Counted from the stretch's first letter, positions 17,268 to 24,588 are shown. The stretch is DNA of 37,470 nucleotides from Gammaproteobacteria bacterium (GCA_029287435.1 JARFRD010000002.1:1-37470), one strand, 5' to 3'. The notes: generated by a model from the letters alone, not told the origin. Numbers and translations: made by a program.

Positions 17268-17606
17268 TTAATCATGAATTCTTTTCGCTGAGCAGAATAC
17301 TTCCTGCATCATGCCAATCAGGCGTAAGGTGCGAGTGTCGCCGACCCGATAGTAAACCTTGTTAGCGTCCTTGCGTGACGCCAGGATGCCCTTGTCACGC
17401 AAGATAGCAAGGTGCTGTGAAATATTGCTTTGTGAGGTACCCACGGCTTCAACGATATCCTGTACACTCACTTCCTGATCACCGAGCGTACAAAGAATCT
17501 TGAGTCTGAGTGGGTGTGACATGGCTTTAAGCGAGCGCGAAGCACGGTTAATGTCTTCTTCGCGCGTCATCAAAATTGGATCTTCAATATCTACAGCGTT
17601 CATCAT
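17268..17606 (-). CDS. ArsR-family regulator, BigR/SqrR/YgaV-like
   Basis: 112 residues with a winged helix-turn-helix: LKAMSHPLRLKILCTL, SVQDIVEAVGTSQSNISQHL and the wing ASRKDANKVYYRV. It lacks the CVCD metal box of ArsR/SmtB metal sensors. It has two cysteines, Cys39 in the helix after HPLR and Cys105 near the C-terminus (EVFCSAK), 66 residues apart. That is the position and spacing of the redox pair in SqrR (41/107) and BigR (42/108), as I recall them, so a reactive-sulfur or persulfide sensor is likely. It starts with two adjacent ATG codons, with AGGAATC upstream, and leads the rhodanese-secB-gpsA run. Confidence 0.85.
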   Translation of the reverse strand: MMNAVDIEDPILMTREEDINRASRSLKAMSHPLRLKILCTLGDQEVSVQDIVEAVGTSQSNISQHLAILRDKGILASRKDANKVYYRVGDTRTLRLIGMMQEVFCSAKRIHD

Positions 17607-17619
17607 AGGTGATTCCTGA

Positions 17620-17694
17620 TATATCTAATTTATAATTATATAAGTAAACAGCGATAGAATAATACACATTTTTTATCGAATATAAATATCGAAT
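17620..17694. promoter_or_regulatory. AT-rich control region of the arsR-type gene with palindrome and direct repeat
   Basis: The arsR/envC intergenic region is strikingly AT-rich. It holds a perfect 10-bp palindrome TATAATTATA (17631-17640), about 25 bases before the arsR ATG, and a direct repeat TATCGAAT at 17674-17681 and 17687-17694 (13-bp period). On the minus strand a possible promoter (TTTACT, 17 bp, GATATA) overlaps the palindrome. The palindrome is a candidate operator for autoregulation. Confidence 0.4.
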
Positions 17695-17760
17695 TTTCTA
17701 AAAATGGCATTATTTTTTACGTTTTTAAGCTTGATTTAAGGTTCAAACGTCGAGTCAGGC

Positions 17761-18972
17761 ATGAAAAATCTCATTACGTCGTTTACACCGATCAAAACCT
17801 GTATCGGTGGATTCCTGCTTTTCGGCCTGTTGATGGTCTCATCCGCAAGCGCGAGCGAGGAAATTGAGGATTACAGGCATTACGAACAAAAACTCGAAAA
17901 GCTGCATAAAAGCATCGATAAGGTAAAAAAACACCTGAAAACCACGCGATACAAGCGTGGAAATGTCGTTACCGACCTGAAAAAACTCGAGGGGGAGATC
18001 AGTAAAAATGCCCTTGCATTGCAAAGCACCGAAGCCCGGATCAAATCACTGAATCAGGACATATCCAGGCAAAAAAGTGAATTGAACAAGGTCAATGCAA
18101 AACTGAAACTGCAGCGGGAACAGCTCGGTGGCCAGATACGTGCGGCCTATGCCGTCGGCAACCAGGAACAGATAAAAATGCTGCTGAACCAGCAACAACC
18201 GGCGGAAATGGGGCGGGTGATGGTGTACTTTGACTACCTTAACCGCGCCCGGCAGGAACAAATTGCGCTATTTATAGAAAATATTGAACAAAAACAACGT
18301 ATTGAGGCGAGTCTTAACGCGGCATTGTCAGACCAGGAAAAGTCTCTGACGAGGCGAAAGAAACAGAAACGCTCTCTCGATGCACAGCGACTCAAGCGCA
18401 ACCAGCTGCTGGCGCGACTTAACCGTGAAATCAACAACCAGGAGAAAAACCTCTCCGAACTGGAGGTCAGCCGGGGTCGTATCGAAAATCTGTTGATGTC
18501 CCTTGGCGAGCTACTCGCCGATATTCCGCAGGGACCATCAGCCGCTCGCCCGTTCAAGCAACAGAAAGGCAAATTGCCGTGGCCCGCCAAGGGCCCGTTT
18601 CTGGCTCGGTTTGGCCAGTCGCGTAACCAGGGTGACCTGAAATGGAATGGCGTCCTCATCGGTGCCGAATATGGCAGCCCGGTCCGGGCGGTGAGTCGCG
18701 GTCGTGTGGCGTTTGCTGACTGGTTGCAGGGCTTCGGCTTTATCACCATCATCGACCACGGTGACGGCTACATGAGCCTGTATGGACATAACGAGTCGCT
18801 GTTCAAACAGCCCGGTGACTGGGTCAATGCCGGTGATGTTATCGCCACCACCGGCGACAGCGGTGGACAGCCGCTTCCCGGCGTATATTTCGAAATACGC
18901 TCGCGTGGCAAGCCGGTCAATCCCAAGAAATGGTGCTCAAAATCGGCAAAATATGCCGCCAGCACTCAATAA
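17761..18972 (+). CDS. envC: EnvC-like murein hydrolase activator (degenerate LytM/M23)
   Basis: 403 residues: a signal peptide (CIGGFLLFGLLMVSSASAS), a long charged coiled coil (about residues 35-250) and a C-terminal LytM domain. The LytM domain keeps the fold motifs (GSPVRAVSRGRVAFADWLQG, IDHGDGYMSLYGHN) but lacks zinc ligands: NGVLIGAEYG replaces the H-x(3)-D site and GVYFEIR replaces HxH. This matches E. coli EnvC, which activates the division amidases AmiA/AmiB and does not cut peptidoglycan itself. It is followed by ctpA and yibQ, a common gammaproteobacterial order. Confidence 0.92.
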   Translation: MKNLITSFTPIKTCIGGFLLFGLLMVSSASASEEIEDYRHYEQKLEKLHKSIDKVKKHLKTTRYKRGNVVTDLKKLEGEISKNALALQSTEARIKSLNQDISRQKSELNKVNAKLKLQREQLGGQIRAAYAVGNQEQIKMLLNQQQPAEMGRVMVYFDYLNRARQEQIALFIENIEQKQRIEASLNAALSDQEKSLTRRKKQKRSLDAQRLKRNQLLARLNREINNQEKNLSELEVSRGRIENLLMSLGELLADIPQGPSAARPFKQQKGKLPWPAKGPFLARFGQSRNQGDLKWNGVLIGAEYGSPVRAVSRGRVAFADWLQGFGFITIIDHGDGYMSLYGHNESLFKQPGDWVNAGDVIATTGDSGGQPLPGVYFEIRSRGKPVNPKKWCSKSAKYAASTQ

Positions 18973-19031
18973 TACGCTCATCGGGAACAAGGGCACATTC
19001 TGTGACTCTATAATATAATGATTCAGTCGAC

Positions 19032-19060
19032 TTCGATTTTCGATCCAAGTGGACTATAGT
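19032..19060 (+). promoter_or_regulatory. Possible sigma-70 promoter of ctpA
   Basis: TTCGAT (19032-19037), a 17-bp spacer and TATAGT (19055-19060) lie about 35 bases before the chosen ctpA start. The -35 is poor and the -10 is good. It would allow ctpA transcription separate from envC. Confidence 0.3.
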
Positions 19061-19094
19061 ATTGATGTACGGCCCTGACGGCCTGGAGAGCTAC

Positions 19095-20417
19095 ATGAGC
19101 AAACAATTCAAGACCACGCTGGTACTGGTCTTCGGCATATTCCTCGGAGTATGCGCGTCATTAACGAGCAACGTGCTGGCCAATAAAGAAGAGGCCAAAG
19201 GCCTGCCACTTGATCAGTTACGTAATTTTTCAGATATTTTTTCACGTATCAAATCCGACTACGTTGAAGATGTAACCGACGAAGCCTTACTGGAACATGC
19301 CATCCGCGGCATGTTGTCTGGTCTCGATCCGCACTCAACCTACCTGAATGCCGACGAATACAACGAACTTCGCATCGGCACTTCCGGTGAATTTGGCGGC
19401 CTGGGTATACAGGTCGGTATGGAAGATGGCTTCGTCAAGGTTATCTCGCCGATTGATGATACGCCGGCCTATAAAGCCGGTCTTGAATCGGGTGACCTGA
19501 TTATTCGCCTGGATGACAAAACCGTGAAGGGCATGACCCTGAATGAAGCAGTGAAAGTCATGCGCGGCAAACCCGGCACTGACATTGAGCTTACCGTGGT
19601 TCGCGACGGTGAAGACAAGCCGCTTAAATTCGTTGTGACGCGAGACATTATCAAGGTTAAAAGCGTCAAGAACCGTATGCTGGATCCAGGCTATGGTTAC
19701 ATACGTATCAGCAACTTCCAGTCAAAAACCGCGCCGCAGCTGCTGGACGCCATCAACAAGCTGAAAGAAGAGAACAAGGCCGAATTGAAAGGGCTTATCC
19801 TCGACCTGCGTAATAACCCGGGTGGCGTGCTCAATGCAGCTGCCGAAGTGTCAGACATGTTTATCGACAAGGGCAAACTGGTTTACACAGAAGGGCGCAT
19901 TGATAACTCACACTATGAATACAATGCCAAGCCAGGCGATGTTCTTGATGGCGCACCCGTCGTTGTCCTGATTAATGGTGGCTCTGCATCTGCTTCGGAA
20001 ATCGTTGCCGGTGCCTTGCAGGATCATAAACGTGCCATCGTTATGGGCAGCAAGTCTTTCGGTAAAGGCTCGGTACAGACCATCCAGGAACTCAGAAGCG
20101 GCGGTGCTGTTAAGATAACAACAGCGCGTTACTTTACACCGGCTGGTCGCTCAATACAGGGCGAGGGCATTACACCGGATATCATTCTTGATAAGTACAC
20201 GGTCACATCAGCTGATGACGATTCTATAACACGCATCAAGGAATCTGACCTGAATAATCACATCAGTAATCCAACCAAATCCGATGAGGCTATCAAGAAT
20301 GCTGAAGATGAATCGGACGAGGCCAAGAAGAACGGTAAAGTACTGGCGACAGAAGACTACCAGCTGCACGAAGCACTGCTATTGCTCAAAGGTCTGAGTC
20401 TCTACAATCGATCCTGA
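19095..20417 (+). CDS. ctpA: C-terminal processing peptidase, S41 family
   Basis: About 440 residues. I start it at the ATG at 19095 because GGAGAG precedes it and the signal sequence MSKQFKTTLVLVFGIFLGVC begins there; the track start (19062) adds 11 residues. Domains in order: N-terminal helical region (FSRIKSDYVEDV), PDZ (GLGIQVGMEDGFVKV to VMRGKPGT) and the S41 protease core with catalytic Ser in NGGSASASEIVAGAL and the Lys in SKSFGKGSVQT. The enzyme acts in the periplasm, removing C-terminal tails from proteins including envelope and murein hydrolase-related substrates. It lies between envC and yibQ. Confidence 0.95.
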   Translation: MSKQFKTTLVLVFGIFLGVCASLTSNVLANKEEAKGLPLDQLRNFSDIFSRIKSDYVEDVTDEALLEHAIRGMLSGLDPHSTYLNADEYNELRIGTSGEFGGLGIQVGMEDGFVKVISPIDDTPAYKAGLESGDLIIRLDDKTVKGMTLNEAVKVMRGKPGTDIELTVVRDGEDKPLKFVVTRDIIKVKSVKNRMLDPGYGYIRISNFQSKTAPQLLDAINKLKEENKAELKGLILDLRNNPGGVLNAAAEVSDMFIDKGKLVYTEGRIDNSHYEYNAKPGDVLDGAPVVVLINGGSASASEIVAGALQDHKRAIVMGSKSFGKGSVQTIQELRSGGAVKITTARYFTPAGRSIQGEGITPDIILDKYTVTSADDDSITRIKESDLNNHISNPTKSDEAIKNAEDESDEAKKNGKVLATEDYQLHEALLLLKGLSLYNRS

Positions 20418-20431
20418 GTAACCGGTAAGGC

Positions 20432-21238
20432 ATGACAGGGCCGAGATCAACAAGGCGATCAGTTATTTTATATTTACTGGTCGCCTTTTTTATTGCCCAG
20501 CCACAGGCACTTGCTGAGAAATACGCCAGCATCATCATAGACGACCTCGGCAACAGCCTGATAAGTGGCGAACAGGTTCTTGAAATCGATGCACCTGTTA
20601 CCATAGCTATACTACCTCACACCCGCTTTGCCAGGTCGCTGGCGGAACAGGCGCATCAGCAGGGCAATGAGGTCATGTTGCACTTGCCTCTGCAATCTGT
20701 GGAACACCATTCACCAACCGCGGGTACGTTAACGCTGCACATGACCAAGTCACAGTTTCTTTCCCAGCTTGATGCGAACCTCGGCTCTATTCCACACATC
20801 AAGGGAGTCAACAACCATATGGGCAGCCTGTTGACACAACATCCCGGTCATATGGACTGGCTCATGGCCGAGTTATCCCGACGCAACAACCTGTACTTCG
20901 TTGATAGCCGAACGACGCGTAAATCGATAGCAAGCCAGTTTGCAGAGAAGCACGCAATTCCACATATGCCTCGTGACATATTTCTTGACCCGGATTTCCG
21001 TATCGATACGATTAGCAGACAATTTGAACGTTTTGTGCAACGCGCCAATGAGTCCGGGTTTGCCATTGCGATTGCTCATCCGCATCCACTGACGCTGCAA
21101 TTTATCCAGGACAACCTGAAACAGTTAGAAGACAATAATATCAAGCTGGTTGCCGTGTCGGAGCTGATCAATAAAAAACAAACTAGAGAGAACATGAACA
21201 ATGTCGCGAGTACTGGTACCTCTGGCCCAGGGCTGTGA
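20432..21238 (+). CDS. yibQ: YibQ-like divergent polysaccharide deacetylase family protein
   Basis: 268 residues with a signal sequence (VILYLLVAFFIAQPQALA) and one divergent polysaccharide deacetylase domain: ASIIIDDLGNS, VTIAILPHTRFA, EVMLHLPLQS, GVNNHMGS, YFVDSRTT and AIAHPHPLTL. Members of this family (formerly DUF610) are periplasmic and genetically linked to envC; enzymatic activity is not established. It begins 14 bases after ctpA. Its last 38 bases overlap the next gene in another frame. Confidence 0.9.
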   Translation: MTGPRSTRRSVILYLLVAFFIAQPQALAEKYASIIIDDLGNSLISGEQVLEIDAPVTIAILPHTRFARSLAEQAHQQGNEVMLHLPLQSVEHHSPTAGTLTLHMTKSQFLSQLDANLGSIPHIKGVNNHMGSLLTQHPGHMDWLMAELSRRNNLYFVDSRTTRKSIASQFAEKHAIPHMPRDIFLDPDFRIDTISRQFERFVQRANESGFAIAIAHPHPLTLQFIQDNLKQLEDNNIKLVAVSELINKKQTRENMNNVASTGTSGPGL

Positions 21239-21749
21239 AGAACTCGAAGCCATCACCATAACCGATCTGCTGGTACGCGCCGGCGTTGATGTCACCACGG
21301 CAGGATTAGACAACCAGCCGGTAAAAGCATCTCGCGGCACAACGCTTATCCCGGACACCACGATCGAAGCTGTAAGTGATGAGCTGTTCGATCTCATTGT
21401 ATTACCCGGCGGTTTACCGGGTGCCGACCACCTGCGTGATAATCAAAACATACAAAAACTGTTAAAAAATCATGCTGCAGAAGGAAAATATATCGGAGCC
21501 ATCTGTGCCGCACCCAAGGCCCTGGCACAGGCCGGTTTACTCGAAGGCAAAAAGGCCACCGGCTACCCGGGTGTGCTCGCTGCACTGGGTGATTCCGATA
21601 TCGCGGTTTCTGACGCTGCCATCGAGATTGACGACAAAATCGTGACCTCGCGCGGCCCCGGCACTGCGATGGATTTTACCCTGACACTGATCGAGCTCCT
21701 CGAAGGCCATGCCAGGCGCGACGAAGTAGAGCAACAGCTCGTGCGCTAG
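21201..21749 (+). CDS. DJ-1/PfpI family protein, YajL-like
   Basis: 182 residues of the DJ-1 superfamily. The nucleophile is Cys102 in GAICAAPKALA and the assisting Glu is in GCEELEA near residue 14. LPGGLPGADHL and the closing SRGPGTAMDFTLTLIE are family signatures. Members closest to this layout (YajL, human DJ-1) protect against oxidative and carbonyl stress, with disputed chaperone or deglycase activity. The ATG at 21201 lies inside yibQ, giving a 38-base overlap; the family's N-terminus (SRVLVPLAQGCEE) supports that start. Confidence 0.93.
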   Translation: MSRVLVPLAQGCEELEAITITDLLVRAGVDVTTAGLDNQPVKASRGTTLIPDTTIEAVSDELFDLIVLPGGLPGADHLRDNQNIQKLLKNHAAEGKYIGAICAAPKALAQAGLLEGKKATGYPGVLAALGDSDIAVSDAAIEIDDKIVTSRGPGTAMDFTLTLIELLEGHARRDEVEQQLVR

Positions 21750-21779
21750 GCCAATTATGACCAGAAAAACCACACAAAA

Positions 21780-21839
21780 AATAACCTATTTATCCCAGCC
21801 CCGTTTATATATAATACCCGACTAATTTACTAGGTTATT
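21780..21839. repeat. Inverted repeat bracketing the tusE promoter
   Basis: AATAACCTA (21780-21788) and its exact complement TAGGTTATT (21831-21839) are separated by 42 bp. The pair brackets the -10 element and the probable transcription start of the tusE-like gene. They could be paired operator half-sites or arms of a stem. Confidence 0.4.
21787..21815 (+). promoter_or_regulatory. Putative promoter of the tusE-like gene
   Basis: A consensus -10 TATAAT is at 21810-21815. The -35 at 17-bp spacing (TATTTA) is poor, so an activator may be needed. The predicted start is near 21822, with GGAG then eight bases before the ATG at 21853. Confidence 0.45.
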
Positions 21840-21852
21840 ATGGAGCCTGAAT

Positions 21853-22188
21853 ATGCAAGCAGAGGTCAATGGCCAGATTATTCAACTCAGCGAAGCTGGC
21901 TGGCTGGAAAATCTCGACGAGTGGAGCGAAGAACTTGCCGTCGAAATCGCTAAAAACGAGAAAATTGATGAACTCACCCAGGAGCACTGGGATATCATCA
22001 ATGAAGCACGCGAATACTTCATCGATAATGGGGCCGTATGTGAGCCTCGTGCGTTTTCAAAGATTATGAAGAAAAAGTACGGTAAAGACCGCAGTGATCA
22101 GAAATACATCTACTCACTGTTTCCAACGGGTTTGATTAAGTGCGCGAACAAGATCGCCGGCTTACCCCGTCCTAAAGGATGCAGTTAA
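21853..22188 (+). CDS. tusE: TusE/DsrC-family sulfur carrier protein
   Basis: 111 residues of the DsrC/TusE/TusE-like family: GWLENLDEWSEELAVEIA, LTQEHWDIINEAREYF, KYIYSLFPTGL and the flexible tail KIAGLPRPKGC. The penultimate Cys110 is the conserved sulfur-accepting CysB. The second DsrC cysteine (CysA, directly before KIAGLP) is Asn99 here, so the protein is formally TusE-like. An unusual Cys97 lies two residues earlier, and Cys63 is a third. TusE passes sulfur from TusBCD to MnmA for 2-thiouridine in tRNA. No tusBCD or dsr genes are visible nearby. The gene is single, with its own promoter and terminator. Confidence 0.9.
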   Translation: MQAEVNGQIIQLSEAGWLENLDEWSEELAVEIAKNEKIDELTQEHWDIINEAREYFIDNGAVCEPRAFSKIMKKKYGKDRSDQKYIYSLFPTGLIKCANKIAGLPRPKGCS

Positions 22189-22222
22189 TCGGAACAAGGC
22201 TGCTTTTTTTATTGAGAACAGG

Positions 22223-22250
22223 GAAGGGCTGCTAATAGCAGCCCTTCTTT
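22223..22250 (+). terminator. Rho-independent terminator after tusE
   Basis: A perfect 11-bp stem GAAGGGCTGCT / AGCAGCCCTTC with a three-base AAT loop (22223-22247) is followed by TTT. The short T tract makes it moderate. It lies 35 bases after the tusE stop and between convergent genes; in the reverse direction there is no T run. Confidence 0.75.
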
Positions 22251-22301
22251 CATACGGCGCTGTTACAAATCAGCTGCCAGGTTGAATGCCACAATTCAAA
22301 T

Positions 22302-23009
22302 CTAGGTATTATCTGTATTCTGGTAGCGTACGGCTTCTACGTGCATACACAGGCTCAGATCATCACTGACCATCGGTGCCATGCTGATAATGCCGAATTC
22401 AGAACGACGAATCTTTGTTGAAGCCTTTACATATATACGCTGGCTAGATTCCCCTGGTTCCTCATCCAGCTCCTCCATGACGACATGGAAGCCAACCTGT
22501 TTAGTAACATCGCGAATGGTCAGATCGCCAACCAGTACCGCTTCCTTTTCATTCAACCAGTAAAAGCCACGACTCACAAACAACATCTCGGGATAATGTT
22601 CACTATCAAGAAACGACTCACTTTCCAGTAATGAGCGGATCAGCTGGCCCGGGACTTCCATGCTCTCGGTTTCGACGACCATCATTGCCTGTCCGGAAAC
22701 ACCTTTCTTGTTGGGCTCAATGGTAAAACCACCTTTAAATTCCTTGAAATTACCCTCTATCAACCCAAGCGGTGTATCAATACAAAAGCCCATACGTGAA
22801 GAGACTGCTTCTATCTGGTACAACTGTCCCTTACTGGCGGCATCAAGCATGTGCTGAAACATATCGGCATCGACTTTTCCATTCGCAAACGGTGCACATA
22901 CATCGGTGCTGCTGTCTTCTTGCATAACCACTTCTTCTGCAATCGACAACAGCGGACTGATTATCAGCGCGGATACCAATGCCCATAGAATTACGTTTTT
23001 ACTAAACAT
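22302..23009 (-). CDS. Secreted YceI-like protein (copy 1)
   Basis: 235 residues: a signal peptide (VILWALVSALIISPLLSIA), a conserved N-terminal module (DVCAPFANGKVDADMFQHML) and a YceI-like lipocalin-fold domain starting at LYQIEAVSSRMGFCIDTP. The domain includes the family's FLDSEHYPEMLFVS, VGDLTIRDVTKQVGFHV and IRRSEFGI. Cysteines 38, 76 and 221 are shared with the third copy. YceI proteins are periplasmic binders of isoprenoid-like lipids, but the ligand here is unknown. AGGGAAAC precedes the start, ten bases after the middle copy, so it is the last gene of a three-gene unit. Confidence 0.82.
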   Translation of the reverse strand: MFSKNVILWALVSALIISPLLSIAEEVVMQEDSSTDVCAPFANGKVDADMFQHMLDAASKGQLYQIEAVSSRMGFCIDTPLGLIEGNFKEFKGGFTIEPNKKGVSGQAMMVVETESMEVPGQLIRSLLESESFLDSEHYPEMLFVSRGFYWLNEKEAVLVGDLTIRDVTKQVGFHVVMEELDEEPGESSQRIYVKASTKIRRSEFGIISMAPMVSDDLSLCMHVEAVRYQNTDNT

Positions 23010-23019
23010 TGCTGTTTCC

Positions 23020-23613
23020 CTACCTGGTACTGAACATCATCTGTTCCATTGCATAAGCTTCAGAAGCTTTATCTGTTCTGGCCTGCATGGCTACACAAAA
23101 GTTCAAACCACCATCATGTTTTGATTCTGCTGAAGTATCGGAAGACGAAGCCGGTCTCAAGGACAGGGTACCAATCAGCTGGATCTCACCTTTTAGTCCT
23201 GTTGTGACAGTACTTTCAGACATATCTACATCAAGAATGACATCCTGACTCATGTCTTTGAACTTTAAAACGCCCGGTAACATACGGGTGTTACGATCAA
23301 GAGTGTTTTGCGTAAAGTTAAATGTTAACGATGACAGCTGCTCTGCATAGTGCTCATGCATTAATGGCGAGGCATTGCTGTTGGCATTATCCGGAGAGTA
23401 GTTTCTCCACAAAGTTATACCTTTCTCAGCATCAAGAAATACAGCGTCTGTATTACCCTCAGCATCTTGCTGGCAAAATCCCGTCATTACGGTCTCTGGA
23501 ACAATTTGATACTGATCGTTATCAGCATGCTTTTCCTGACCAGATACCACTGAAGCAGCCAGTAGCGCCAGTAAAGAAAAGCTGGCGGAAGTAATATTTA
23601 CAAATGTGCGCAT
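23020..23613 (-). CDS. Secreted YceI-like protein, strongly diverged (copy 2)
   Basis: 197 residues from the ATG at 23613, which has GAGG six bases upstream; the track's GTG start (23625) adds four residues. A signal peptide (ASFSLLALLAASVVSG) leads straight into YQIVPETVMTGFCQ, matching YQI...GFC of the flanking copies. It also keeps LKFKDMSQDVILDVDM (equivalent to LTIRDVTKQVGFHVVM) and LNFCVAMQA (equivalent to LSLCMHVEA). The N-terminal CxPF-GKVD module and the FLDSEHYPEMLFVS motif are lost. The tail is unrelated. Membership of the YceI family is inferred from these spaced matches and from position. Confidence 0.65.
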   Translation of the reverse strand: MRTFVNITSASFSLLALLAASVVSGQEKHADNDQYQIVPETVMTGFCQQDAEGNTDAVFLDAEKGITLWRNYSPDNANSNASPLMHEHYAEQLSSLTFNFTQNTLDRNTRMLPGVLKFKDMSQDVILDVDMSESTVTTGLKGEIQLIGTLSLRPASSSDTSAESKHDGGLNFCVAMQARTDKASEAYAMEQMMFSTR

Positions 23614-23692
23614 CCTGCACCTCACAAATTAGTTTCTACTAATATACTTATAGTATAAATTGCTTACTATTTTTTGAACATTTTGTGAATAT

Positions 23693-24376
23693 TTATGCGC
23701 TGTAACGGACAGCTTCAACTTGCATACACAAGCTGATATCGTCGCTAACCACACTCGACATACTGATGATGCCGAAAGCAGCACGACTGATACGGGTCGA
23801 TGCCTTTACCTGTACCAACTGCCCGTCCTGGCCAATCTCGCTTTCCTGTTCGATCATTTCGACATGGAAACCGACGGTTCGAGTGACATCGCGAATAGTC
23901 AGGTCTCCGACCAGAACGGCTTCGTTTTCATTAACCCAGTAAAAGCCTTTGCTGACAAACAGCATTTCCGGAAAATGCTCACTATCCAGGAAGGATTCAC
24001 CCTCAAGCATGTTGCGAACAAATGAATTTGAAACATCGACACTACCGGTTTCAACCCTGAATAAGGCCTTGCCCTGGTTATCACCGGCCTGCTGCTCCAT
24101 GGTAAAACCACCCTGGAACTGCTTGAAGTCACCTTCAATCAGGCCAATAGGGCTATCGATACAAAAACCAATACGGGATGTGTCAGACTGAATCTGGTAA
24201 AGCTGCCCCTTTGAAGCAGCATCCAGCATGTGTTGTACAACAGCAGAATCCACCTTGCCACCCTGAAAAGGTGAGCAAACATCTGCATTGCTAGAGGCAT
24301 TTGCAGGCACTACCATACCGACCAAAACGAGGCCGGCAAGTGTATGTCTGAATTTGTTGAGTATGCTTAAAATCAT
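23693..24376 (-). CDS. Secreted YceI-like protein (copy 3, promoter-proximal)
   Basis: 227 residues: a signal peptide ending near VPANA, the N-terminal module DVCSPFQGGKVDSAVVQHML, and a YceI-like domain with LYQIQSDTSRIGFCIDSP, FLDSEHFPEMLFVS, VGDLTIRDVTRTVGFHV and ISRAAFGI. It is clearly paralogous to copy 1, with long identical stretches such as HMLDAASKGQLYQI. Cysteines 34, 72 and 217 match copy 1. The ATG at 24376 has no good ribosome-binding site but follows the mapped promoter by about 23 bases. It probably heads the three-gene transcript. Confidence 0.82.
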   Translation of the reverse strand: MILSILNKFRHTLAGLVLVGMVVPANASSNADVCSPFQGGKVDSAVVQHMLDAASKGQLYQIQSDTSRIGFCIDSPIGLIEGDFKQFQGGFTMEQQAGDNQGKALFRVETGSVDVSNSFVRNMLEGESFLDSEHFPEMLFVSKGFYWVNENEAVLVGDLTIRDVTRTVGFHVEMIEQESEIGQDGQLVQVKASTRISRAAFGIISMSSVVSDDISLCMQVEAVRYSA

Positions 24377-24405
24377 AATAAATCATTAAACATGAATATA
24401 AGAAA

Positions 24406-24434
24406 ATTCTAATATATTATGCTGTTGTTGTCAA
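24406..24434 (-). promoter_or_regulatory. Strong sigma-70 promoter of the YceI-like cluster
   Basis: Read on the minus strand, a perfect -35 TTGACA (24429-24434), a 17-bp spacer and a -10 TAGAAT (24406-24411) are present. The predicted start is near 24399, leaving a leader of about 23 bases before the copy-3 ATG. Confidence 0.75.
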
Positions 24435-24478
24435 GATTTCTTATGTTTTCAGTTTAGGAAAGGCTCTTAACTTATTGA

Positions 24479-24497
24479 TTAAATGATAATTATTCTC
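24479..24497. promoter_or_regulatory. Fur-like box
   Basis: TTAAATGATAATTATTCTC matches the 19-bp Fur consensus at about 14 positions, including an uninterrupted AATGATAAT core. It lies 45 bp upstream of the -35 of the YceI cluster, not over the promoter, so classical repression is not assured. AT-rich sequence makes chance matches possible. Confidence 0.35.
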
Positions 24498-24568
24498 GAG
24501 CGCGAATTAAATCGCGGTGGCTGATTGCGCGGCTATGCATGCGATTCACTGATACCGGTGCGCTCTAA

Positions 24569-24588
24569 TTATCCACAACATATCCACA
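24569..24588 (+). promoter_or_regulatory. Pair of DnaA boxes
   Basis: A consensus DnaA box TTATCCACA (24569-24577) is followed at 11-bp spacing by a one-mismatch copy ATATCCACA (24580-24588), in direct orientation. They lie in the 250-bp gap after glmU. No dnaA gene or full origin-like array is seen, so this is a DnaA-binding site rather than a proven origin. Confidence 0.55.

Noticed and set aside
18234-18752. Minus-strand ORF of 172 residues
   Set aside because: It is antisense to the envC coiled-coil and LytM region. The Arg/Ser-rich composition is typical of a shadow frame.
21853-22188. A true DsrC of the dissimilatory sulfur pathway
   Set aside because: The required CysA is Asn and no dsr genes are nearby, so TusE-like is the safer call.
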